Source of the DNA: Opitutia bacterium
Lineage (GTDB): Bacteria > Verrucomicrobiota > Verrucomicrobiia > Opitutales > Opitutaceae
Assembly (NCBI GenBank): GCA_003157575.1
Contig: PMKA01000271.1
Coordinates: 1-6,781, forward strand
Direction of reading: 5' to 3'
Length of the DNA stretch: 6,781 nucleotides
Both the position numbers and the translations under genes were made by a program. The notes beneath the pieces are model-generated. The model ran no database searches, was not told the origin of the DNA, and saw only the letters and a program-made list of their open reading frames with translations. Shown here one piece after another: positions 1 to 6,739 of the stretch (its first letter is position 1; every line of letters starts with the position of its first letter).

Positions 1-591
1 GAATTGAGCGAGTGGGCCGCGCGGCGCGCCCTGTCCACTCGACCCGCGAGTTATTTTGTCGGTGCGGTGTATAGTCGAGGTGGTTTTGGTTATCTGAAGA
101 ACCAGGCACGGGCATTCAACAATGCCGCAAAGAACTGTCCATTCCTCCTCCTGACCGACTTGGATCAATGCCCCTGCCCGCCGCAGTTGGTGGAGGATTG
201 GCTGGGATGCCCAAAACACCCGCACCTCCTTTTGCGCGTTGCGGTCCATGAGGTGGAAAGCTGGCTGTTGGGCGATGCAGTCGGATTGGGCGGTTTTCTT
301 GGACTGCGGAAAGCAGTCGGGTTCGAGGCGCCGGAGCGATTAGCCGATCCAAAACAGGAGCTGCTCAAGCTTGCCCTGCGCAGTCCAAGGAGGAACCTGC
401 GCGATGCGTTGGCACGGAGAGAGAAGGCTGGTGCACGGCTGTTTCAGGGACCAGACTACAATGCGACGCTTTCGAAGTTTGTCATAGAAGATTGGAATAT
501 TGAAGCGGCGCGGACAAAATGCCGGAGTCTTGACCGCATGTTCTTTGCGCTCGGCCGCATCGAAGCGGAATTCGCCAGAATTGGATTGTAG
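1..591 (+). CDS. partial hypothetical protein, DUF4276/TOPRIM-like (5' end outside window)
   Basis: The frame is open to the first base of the window and ends at TAG 589-591. The first possible start inside the window is a TTG at 4, but the gene more likely begins further left. Counting from that TTG, 195 residues are visible. A hydrophobic strand ending in the acidic motif LLLTDLDQ (48-55) is followed by CPCPP (56-60), then RVAVHEVESWLLGD (78-91), then DPKQELL (115-121) and GPDYN near 147. The Asp-x-Asp strand followed by an Arg and a Glu-x-Glu-Ser-Trp-Leu-Leu helix resembles DUF4276-type and other TOPRIM-like proteins, some of which sit beside AAA/OLD-type ATPases in defence-like modules. 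The usual N-terminal acidic motif of that fold would lie outside the window. No signal peptide or membrane segment is seen. Family assignment is from remembered motif similarity; function is unknown. Confidence 0.72.
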   Translation, partial: ELSEWAARRALSTRPASYFVGAVYSRGGFGYLKNQARAFNNAAKNCPFLLLTDLDQCPCPPQLVEDWLGCPKHPHLLLRVAVHEVESWLLGDAVGLGGFLGLRKAVGFEAPERLADPKQELLKLALRSPRRNLRDALARREKAGARLFQGPDYNATLSKFVIEDWNIEAARTKCRSLDRMFFALGRIEAEFARIGL

Positions 592-665
592 AATTCCGTC
601 GTAGGCTCGCCTTCTGAACCAGGCGTAGATACGGTATTGCCCAGCCTGCCTGAACTCCTCTCCCC

Positions 666-2759
666 ATGAATCTTCCCCGCACGTGCCTCGGCCTTTCCCT
701 GCTCGCGGTCAACGTTTGCTGCAGCTCCATTCTGCAAGGCGCTCCCGGCCCCGATGCGCCCGCATGGTTCAAGGGCAGCGCGGCGAAGCTCGAATCCGAG
801 CTCGGCGCCAAATATGGCGAAAGCCAGCGCCCACGTCTGCACCGCGGGCTCGATCAGGTTGCGAAGTTCTGGGAGCCGGGTGACGGCGATGCGACGGTCT
901 TCGAGGGATTCGTCCGGCGCTTCTTTGCGGGAACCCAGGCGGACGTCGATGCGACCTTTGGCCGTTTCGAGGGGATGCTGGAGCAGTTCGACGGACATCT
1001 GTCGGAATTGCGTTGTGAGCTGAAGCGGCCCATCGACCTCGACACGGGGCCGGTGCGGGCGTTCGACGAGTTGTTTTCCGCCTACGATCCCGGGGCGCAC
1101 CTGATCGACGATTGTTTCCGCAACAAACTCGCGTTCGTCGTGCTGCTGAATTTCCCGCTGACGACCCTGGATCAGCGTCTTGCGGAAGGGGAGCACTGGA
1201 CCCGCCGGGAGTGGGCCGAGGCGAGGCTCGCCCAGACGTTTTCCACGCGCATCCCTGCGGAAGTCAACCAGGCGATCGCGGAGACCCAGGCCGACGCCGA
1301 GCTCTACATCGACGATTACAACGTCTGCATGCATCACCTGCTCGACGGGCAGGGGAGCCGTCCGTTCCCGGCGGGGCTCCGGCTGATCACGCACTGGAAC
1401 CTGCGGGATGAAATCAAGGCGCGCTACGGCGACTCCGCCGGCGGCCTCGCGCGCCAGCGCATGATCCAGCGCGTCATGGAGCGGATCATCGACCAGACGA
1501 TCCCGCAGGCGGTGATCAACAATCCGCAGGTGGACTGGAACCCGTTTACGAATTCTGTCCAGGCATCGCCGGTTGCCGACCTCGGGGCGGCTGCGCCGGC
1601 CGGGACGCTTGTGAGCGGCGCCGCTGAGCCCGACACGCGTTATGCGAAGCTCCTGGCGATCTTTCAGGCTGAAAGCCGGGCCGATCCCTATTCGCCCGAG
1701 GCGCCGACGTTCATTGCGCGCCGTTTTGAGATCGACCGCCAGATGAGCGAGGCGCGCGTGCGGACGATGCTCGAACAGGTGCCCGGCTCCCCGCAGTTTG
1801 CCGCAGTGGCGCGGCTGATCGAGGCGCGCCTCGGCAGGCCTCTGGAGCCGTTTGACATCTGGTACAACGGATTCCGTCCGATGGGCGCCTACACGGAGGC
1901 GCAACTGGATGCGATCGTGCGCGCGAGGTATCCGACGGCCGCGGCCTACAAGGCGGACATGCCGAACATCCTGACAAGGCTCGGGTTCACGCCGGAGCGC
2001 GCGGCCTATCTGCAGGCTCACATCGACGTTGAGCCCTCCCGCGGCCCGGGCCATGCGATGCCACCGGGGATGAGCGGCCAGAAGGCGCGGCTGCGGACTC
2101 GCGTCGAACCGGGCGGGATGAACTACAAGGGCTTCAACATCGCCGTCCACGAGATGGGGCACAACATCGAGGAGACGTTCTCGATGAACATGGTGGACCA
2201 CCATCTCCTTGCCGGAGTGCCGAACACCGCGTTCACGGAGGCGTTGGCGATGATGACGCAGGGGCACGACATGGAAGTGCTTGGCCTGACGAAGCCGGAT
2301 GCCCGCAGCGAAGCGCTGTCCACGCTCGACGTCTTCTGGGCAACGTCGGAGATTTCCGGGGTGGCGCTGGTGGACATCGGCGTCTGGCACTGGATGTACG
2401 ACCATCCCCGCGCAACTCCGGCTGAGCTGAAGGAGGCGACGCTCGGGATCGCTCGGGACGTCTGGAACCGTTTCTATGCGCCGGTGTTTCATCAGCGCGA
2501 TGTGACGCTGCTTGCGATCTACTCGCACATGATCAGCGACCAGCTGTACCTGCCGGACTATCCGATCGGCCATCTGATCGGGTTCCAGGTCGAGGAGCAG
2601 ATCCGTAAGACGGGCGACTTCGGCGGTGAATACGAGCGCATGACGAAGTTTGGCGACTTGGCCCCGGACCTCTGGATGAAGAATGCGACCGGGAAACCGG
2701 TGGGACCCGATGCCCTGCTCGCGGCGACCCAGCGGGCGCTGGACGGGGTTGGAAGATGA
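666..2759 (+). CDS. exported zinc metallopeptidase of gluzincin type (HExxH...E), uncharacterised family
   Basis: The 697-residue protein starts at ATG 666, where the N-terminus looks like a signal peptide: Arg5, a hydrophobic stretch over about 7-19, then small residues to about Ala26. The cleavage site is uncertain and no good lipobox is present. Residues 30-300 appear helix-rich and charged. An Ala/Gly/Pro-rich stretch at about 300-324 looks like a linker. The C-terminal part carries HEMGH at 495-499, giving zinc ligands His495 and His499 and catalytic Glu496, and FTEAL with Glu525 as probable third ligand 26 residues after His499. This spacing resembles the mostly helical M2/M3/M32 peptidases. 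The conserved-looking PDYPIGHLIGF (630-640) offers Tyr632 and His636 as possible transition-state residues; that is inference. The likely role is peptide or protein hydrolysis outside the cytoplasm; the substrate is unknown. There is no Shine-Dalgarno sequence; the leader is CT-rich. It lies 74 bases after the upstream gene and converges with the permease gene. Confidence 0.88.
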   Translation: MNLPRTCLGLSLLAVNVCCSSILQGAPGPDAPAWFKGSAAKLESELGAKYGESQRPRLHRGLDQVAKFWEPGDGDATVFEGFVRRFFAGTQADVDATFGRFEGMLEQFDGHLSELRCELKRPIDLDTGPVRAFDELFSAYDPGAHLIDDCFRNKLAFVVLLNFPLTTLDQRLAEGEHWTRREWAEARLAQTFSTRIPAEVNQAIAETQADAELYIDDYNVCMHHLLDGQGSRPFPAGLRLITHWNLRDEIKARYGDSAGGLARQRMIQRVMERIIDQTIPQAVINNPQVDWNPFTNSVQASPVADLGAAAPAGTLVSGAAEPDTRYAKLLAIFQAESRADPYSPEAPTFIARRFEIDRQMSEARVRTMLEQVPGSPQFAAVARLIEARLGRPLEPFDIWYNGFRPMGAYTEAQLDAIVRARYPTAAAYKADMPNILTRLGFTPERAAYLQAHIDVEPSRGPGHAMPPGMSGQKARLRTRVEPGGMNYKGFNIAVHEMGHNIEETFSMNMVDHHLLAGVPNTAFTEALAMMTQGHDMEVLGLTKPDARSEALSTLDVFWATSEISGVALVDIGVWHWMYDHPRATPAELKEATLGIARDVWNRFYAPVFHQRDVTLLAIYSHMISDQLYLPDYPIGHLIGFQVEEQIRKTGDFGGEYERMTKFGDLAPDLWMKNATGKPVGPDALLAATQRALDGVGR

Positions 2760-2991
2760 GGCCGACGTCAGTCAGCGGCTTGCCCGGTCCCTTGATATGC
2801 CAGTTCAGCTGCGCCCCAGCGCTTCTGACATGGGCGCCCGCGCTGGTGAGCTTGACGTAATCCAAATAGCTGAAGCCAACGGAAAGCGGCGTGGCCGAGA
2901 AGAGGTTGGACTGCCGGAAAGGAAAGAGGGTGAGAGAAACGTCTGGACCGGCATGGACAGGATTGTCCCCGACGTTGCCTGACGGCTTCAC
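2751..2991 (-). pseudogene. possible remnant of a protein-coding gene between the convergent genes
   Basis: On the minus strand a frame opens at a GTG (2989-2991) directly after an in-frame TGA. It reads about 80 residues with a protein-like composition, including GPDVSLTLFPFRQSNLF, FSATPLSVGFSYLDYVKL and LNWHIKGPGKPLTDVGLIF. Beyond about 2750 the frame runs antisense into the 3' end of the peptidase gene and becomes Arg/Pro/Ser-rich, as expected for a shadow. The segment has alternating hydrophobic and polar runs like beta strands, plausible for a piece of an outer-membrane or secreted protein. It has no ribosome binding site, and a stop closes it immediately upstream. It could be a decayed gene fragment or simply a chance open frame; I do not recognise the family. 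The limits given are approximate. Confidence 0.25.
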
Positions 2992-3044
2992 TCAGCGCCA
3001 GGCAGAGGATCCAAGAAGATGGGTTTTGGTCAGGATCTCCGGTT

Positions 3045-5459
3045 TCATTCCGCACGAAGGGCGACCATGGGATCCACCTTGGTTGCCCGGCGGGCGGGAA
3101 ACCATGTTGCAACCAGGGCGACCACGAAGATCACCAGGGTGGTGCCTGCGAGGATCGAGTTGTTTCGGGCGATTATCAGGCCCAGGCTCGGGCGCAGCGC
3201 CAGGCCGAGCACATACGATCCAATCGCTCCGAGGATCAGGCCGATCAATGTCAGCCACAAACATTGGCGCAGCACGATGCTCAGCACATCGGTGGGCCGC
3301 GCTCCAAGCGCGAGGCGGATGCCGAACTCCGAGGTGCGCTGGCTGACGTTGTTTGACACGATGCCATAGAGGCCGACGCTGGCCAGCGCGAGGCCGAGCA
3401 GCGCGAAGGCCAGCAAGACTCCGTTGATCACGACAACATTGTGCAGGAATTGGTCGCGCATGTCCTGCACCGTCCAGACGAAGCGGGCGGCCACGTCGGG
3501 CGAGACGTCGGCGACCGCCCGGCGGAGGTCGTTGGCGAAATGGCCGGGATTGGGCCCGCGGACGGCAATCTGGAACCAAGCCCACGGACTGTGCGTCATG
3601 GCGGTGTAGTACTGCATGTGGGTGGTGGGCTCGGTGAAGGCGATGGGATCGTCCGCATCGGCAACCACGCCGATGATCTCCCGCCAGGTGATCTTGCCGT
3701 CGCCTCCTTTAACCCCGAGGCGCCGGCCAATCGCACCCCCCGTGGGCCAGAAATGCCTCGCGAGCGACTCATTGACGACAGTCTGTTCGGGCGAGGTGAA
3801 GGAGACGTTGTCCGGGAAGGTCTGCCCTTCGACGAGACGGATGCCGAGAGTCTTGAAGAATCCCGGCGTTACGAAGAACCCGACGCCCTTTGGAAAGTCG
3901 TTGGCAGTCGTGTCCTGCCCGTCGATCAAGACATCGCTTATGGAGCCGCCACCCGCGATCGGGAACATCGAGGCGATGGTCTGGGCCTCGATCCCGGGGA
4001 TGGAGGCGAGGCGCGCGGAAAGGGCGTCATGGAATGCCCGGCGTTTCTCGGTGTCCGCATAAGTTCGTTCATCGATCTGCACGTTGGCGGTGAGAATCGA
4101 TTCGCTGGCCCAATTGGGGCGGGAGTTGATGGTGCGGTTGAGGCCGTGGATCATCAGCCCGGCGACCGACAGCAGGGTGAGCGAGAGCGCAACCTGGCCG
4201 ACGACGAGGAGGCTGCGAATCCAACCCTGGTTTTTGCCGCCGGTGGAGCCGCGGGACTGTTGCTTGAGGGCTTCGTTGACGTCGGTGCGCGAGGCGAGCC
4301 ACGCCGGGATCAGGCCGAATCCGAGGCCGGCGAGGATCGAGACGGCCGCGGTGAAACCGAGCACCCGGGCGTCGATGGACATTTCCAGGGTGGATGTGAG
4401 TCCCAGCCTGATGTTGCGACCGATGAGGTCGTTGCTCCATGCCGCGATGAGCAAGCCGAGAGCCCCGCCCGCAACAGACAGGACCAGGGATTCGGTCAGT
4501 TGCTGTTTGATCAGCATCCAGCGATTGGCGCCGAGGGCGGAGCGGATGGCCAGGTCGCGAAGACGCGAGGCGGCGCGGGCCATCTGCAGATTGGCGAGGT
4601 TGGCGCAAGCCAGGGCGAGAATGGCCGCTGCCAGGCCGAGCTGCAACGCGATGATCGCCACGTTGGCGGAGCCGCCGACGCGTCCTGCCAGCTGAACCCG
4701 AAAGTGGTAATTGGGGTAGAGACGCGGGTTTTCCCTGCCCCAGCGCTCGGCCACGGGAGCGAGGCTGGCCAGGGCTTGTGGCAGGGCAACGCCGGGGGCC
4801 AGGCGGAGCAAGAGCCCTGTCTCACGGCGATCACGGCTTTCGCTTTGCTCTTTCGAGAAGACCAGGGGACGGAAATATTGGCCCTCACCGAAGACAAAGG
4901 GCGCGGAGTAGGCCTTGGGCAGGACGCCGATGATGGTGAAAACGCGCCCGCCGATTCGCAGCGTCTGGCCGAGAACGTCCGGCTTGGAGGCGAATTTCTT
5001 TCGCCACATCTCCTCGGTTAGCAGAACGACGGTATCGCGGCCGGCGACGCATTCGTCGGCGGTAAAGAAGCGTCCGAGCAAGGGCGGCGTTTCCAGCACC
5101 TTGAACAGATCGGCCCTGGCCGTCGTGCCCTGGACCTGCTCCGGAAGCTGATCCGGCAGGGAGACGGTATCCATGGTTCCAGATGTGGGTGCGATGGCGG
5201 TGAACGCATCGCCGGCGTGGGCGCGGAGCTCATCGATTTCCTGGGCGGAGAAGCCGATGAATTCCGAATCCGGAGTCTGCCCGTTGAGCGCGATGATGGA
5301 CTCGGGCCGCGGGAAGGGGGCGGTGGCAAACAGCAGGGTATCCATCAACGAAAACATCGACGAGTTGACGCCGATGCCCAGCGCCAGGGTGAGCAGCGAG
5401 ATGATGGTGAAGCCCGGTGACTTTAGCAGGGTGCGCAGGGCATATTTCAGGTTTTGCAT
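3045..5459 (-). CDS. ADOP-family duplicated FtsX/MacB-like permease
   Basis: This 804-residue inner-membrane protein has the layout of acidobacterial duplicated orphan permeases: two MacB periplasmic-core plus FtsX units in one chain. The N-terminus MQNLKYALRTLLKSPGFT is the typical family start and is followed by the first membrane segment (about 17-40). A periplasmic region runs to about 260. Membrane segments follow near 266-293, 323-343 and 367-390, with the signature RDLAIRSALGAN (301-312) between them. The second unit has a membrane segment near 415-440, a periplasmic region to about 672, then segments near 676-702, 731-755 and 768-787, with EFGIRLALGARP (711-722). It ends ARRATKVDPMVALRAE, as is usual in the family. 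The frame extends upstream to a TTG at 5546, but those 29 residues are low-complexity and unlike the family, so ATG 5457-5459 is chosen. No ABC ATPase gene is nearby. The cargo is unknown; related MacB and FtsX proteins work mechanically on exported substrates or cell-wall enzymes. Confidence 0.93.
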   Translation of the reverse strand: MQNLKYALRTLLKSPGFTIISLLTLALGIGVNSSMFSLMDTLLFATAPFPRPESIIALNGQTPDSEFIGFSAQEIDELRAHAGDAFTAIAPTSGTMDTVSLPDQLPEQVQGTTARADLFKVLETPPLLGRFFTADECVAGRDTVVLLTEEMWRKKFASKPDVLGQTLRIGGRVFTIIGVLPKAYSAPFVFGEGQYFRPLVFSKEQSESRDRRETGLLLRLAPGVALPQALASLAPVAERWGRENPRLYPNYHFRVQLAGRVGGSANVAIIALQLGLAAAILALACANLANLQMARAASRLRDLAIRSALGANRWMLIKQQLTESLVLSVAGGALGLLIAAWSNDLIGRNIRLGLTSTLEMSIDARVLGFTAAVSILAGLGFGLIPAWLASRTDVNEALKQQSRGSTGGKNQGWIRSLLVVGQVALSLTLLSVAGLMIHGLNRTINSRPNWASESILTANVQIDERTYADTEKRRAFHDALSARLASIPGIEAQTIASMFPIAGGGSISDVLIDGQDTTANDFPKGVGFFVTPGFFKTLGIRLVEGQTFPDNVSFTSPEQTVVNESLARHFWPTGGAIGRRLGVKGGDGKITWREIIGVVADADDPIAFTEPTTHMQYYTAMTHSPWAWFQIAVRGPNPGHFANDLRRAVADVSPDVAARFVWTVQDMRDQFLHNVVVINGVLLAFALLGLALASVGLYGIVSNNVSQRTSEFGIRLALGARPTDVLSIVLRQCLWLTLIGLILGAIGSYVLGLALRPSLGLIIARNNSILAGTTLVIFVVALVATWFPARRATKVDPMVALRAE

Positions 5460-5658
5460 GAAAGCAGTGGTTCGCGGTGGAGCCCGGAGTTCCGGGGAGC
5501 CTTCGACCGGCGCACCGGATGGACGGTGATCATGGTGGATTGGCAAGGGCGCGGCGGAAGGCTTTCGGCGGGGATCAGCCCGGCTGGAGCGACGTGCGAA
5601 GAAATCCGGAGCGATTCATGGGATAAGGGTTGGGTTGATTGTCGGAACGGCGGCCGAT
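5460..5658 (-). other. 199-base spacer between the jelly-roll and permease genes; may hold a promoter
   Basis: No independent gene is convincing here. A short antisense-strand frame over 5447-5662 has a non-ATG start and a random composition. A GC-rich dyad, CCCGGA-GT-TCCGGG, lies at 5483-5496, ending 24 bases upstream of the permease ATG. With only a two-base centre and no T-run it would more plausibly be a protein-binding site than a terminator, but it may be chance in GC-rich DNA. A very weak -35/-10-like pair (CCGACA and TTATCC on the minus strand, about 5619-5645) can be drawn, with little support. No terminator is apparent after the jelly-roll gene, so read-through into the permease gene is possible. 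Confidence 0.3.
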
Positions 5659-6735
5659 TCAATCGGACTCAAATAGCTTCCAGAGGTTGTACGTCTGTTT
5701 CTTTCTCTCGTCCCAATATTTGACGTAGGCGGTCTGTGAGATGATCCCGACCGGGCTCGCGTAGATTCCACCCAACCCGCCGCGGTCGTAGACGCGAACG
5801 GCGATGATGTTGGTTTCCTTCAGCAGGGAGGCTGGGAAGAAATAGTTGCGGTTCTGCGCGTAGTATGCGACCCCGTCGTCTTTGGAGGGCTGTTCGACGG
5901 GCCCCGTCGAACCGATCAAGGTTCCGTTGAGATAGACCGCGTCGAAATCATCGATTTTGCCCAGCATCAGGACGAGCGTTTTATCCGTCGGCGGGGTCGG
6001 GACGGTGAAGGCCTTGCGGTACCAGGCGTAGCCGTGCAGCTGCGGATAGCCGGTATTCTGCCAGTAGCTCGGAACTGGAATCTCCGCGAAGCCGGACTCG
6101 TCGCAATGTTCCTGTTTCCATTCTTCGTTGTCGCCCGGACTGAACTTCCACGTTCCGCTGAGGGCGACTTCGGGCCGGGGAATACTGGTGGTAAAAAGGC
6201 AAAGACGGCCCTCGACAAGACCTCCCACACCGCCTCCGTCGTAGACGCGAACGGCAAGCACGTTGTCCCGGCCGGGCAGGAGGCATCCGGCGGGTACTTC
6301 AAAGACGGCGGCCTGACCGTAGGCGGATACATAATGCGGTGGAAATTGTCCCGACGAGCCGATGAGCCTGCCGTTCAAATAGACCTGGCCGGCATCGTCG
6401 ATCCGGCCCAGGGAGAGAAAGACCGTCTCGTTCTCACGACCCTTGGGGAACTCGAATGTCTTTCGGTACCACGCGTAACCATTGTAACCCTGGTAGCCTT
6501 CGGACTGCCATTCCGCCGGGGCGTGGATCGTCGCCCAGTCCCGGTCGGCGAATTCCGGGGCGGCCCAGTCGGCGTTATCGCCGATGGAGAACTTCCAGTG
6601 GCCGCTGAGTCTGACGATGCGTTTCCAGTCGTCATCGCCGAACGGCGAATCATCGGCGCGGAGGTGAAGGCCGGAGCCGCCGGAAAGCAGCAGCGCGCCG
6701 AACACGGCGAAGGAGAGGATGGGATGTGATTTCAT
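5659..6735 (-). CDS. exported protein with two tandem GH2-like sugar-binding jelly-roll domains
   Basis: This 358-residue protein starts at ATG 6733-6735 with a clear signal peptide: Lys2, hydrophobic core about 6-19, likely cleavage near Ala27 before DDSPFGDDD. Two copies of the same domain follow, at about 43-181 and 192-331. Matching blocks are SGHWKFSIGDN and SGTWKFSPGDN, NGYAWYRKTF and HGYAWYRKAF, LGRIDDAGQVYLNGRLIGS and LGKIDDFDAVYLNGTLIGS, and AVRVYDGGGVGG and AVRVYDRGGLGG, offset by 149-151 residues. This is the galactose-binding-like beta-sandwich found at the N-terminus of GH2 enzymes and beside some SGNH esterases. Here no catalytic domain follows: after domain 2 there is only a charged aromatic tail (332-358). 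It is probably a periplasmic or secreted carbohydrate-binding or structural protein; the ligand is unknown. There is no Shine-Dalgarno; the leader is CT-rich and preceded by a heptamer tandem repeat. Confidence 0.88.
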   Translation of the reverse strand: MKSHPILSFAVFGALLLSGGSGLHLRADDSPFGDDDWKRIVRLSGHWKFSIGDNADWAAPEFADRDWATIHAPAEWQSEGYQGYNGYAWYRKTFEFPKGRENETVFLSLGRIDDAGQVYLNGRLIGSSGQFPPHYVSAYGQAAVFEVPAGCLLPGRDNVLAVRVYDGGGVGGLVEGRLCLFTTSIPRPEVALSGTWKFSPGDNEEWKQEHCDESGFAEIPVPSYWQNTGYPQLHGYAWYRKAFTVPTPPTDKTLVLMLGKIDDFDAVYLNGTLIGSTGPVEQPSKDDGVAYYAQNRNYFFPASLLKETNIIAVRVYDRGGLGGIYASPVGIISQTAYVKYWDERKKQTYNLWKLFESD

Positions 6736-6739
6736 GAGG

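Noticed and set aside
592..665. Promoter for the peptidase gene in the 74-base spacer
   Set aside because: No convincing -35/-10 pair is visible; the AT-richer pieces around 628-642 are too weak to call, and read-through from the upstream gene is possible.
456..2573. A 705-codon open frame on the minus strand opposite the peptidase gene
   Set aside because: Its translation is Arg/His/Val/Pro-rich with no domain, membrane or motif pattern. The opposite strand encodes a signal peptide and a complete zinc site. Long antisense frames are expected in GC-rich coding DNA.
2816..2846. Possible terminator hairpin (CCAGCGC with GCGCTGG, 17-base loop) after the peptidase gene
   Set aside because: No T-run follows on either strand and the loop is long; GC-rich dyads of this size arise by chance here.
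2976..3004. Possible terminator hairpin (TGCCTG with CAGGCA) after the permease gene
   Set aside because: Only a six-base stem with a 17-base loop and no T-run on either strand.
3441..5021. A 526-codon open frame on the plus strand opposite the permease gene
   Set aside because: The translation is Gly/Glu/Asp/Arg-rich and shows no recognisable domain, while the minus strand gives a full duplicated permease with family signatures.
5460..5546. N-terminal extension of the permease to the TTG at 5546
   Set aside because: The added 29 residues are Pro/His/Arg-rich and precede the canonical MQNLKYALRTLLKSPGFT start; the family normally begins there, and TTG is a weak start.
6034..6729. A 231-codon plus-strand frame opposite the jelly-roll gene
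   Set aside because: It is a shadow of a gene whose two copies match each other at protein level on the minus strand.
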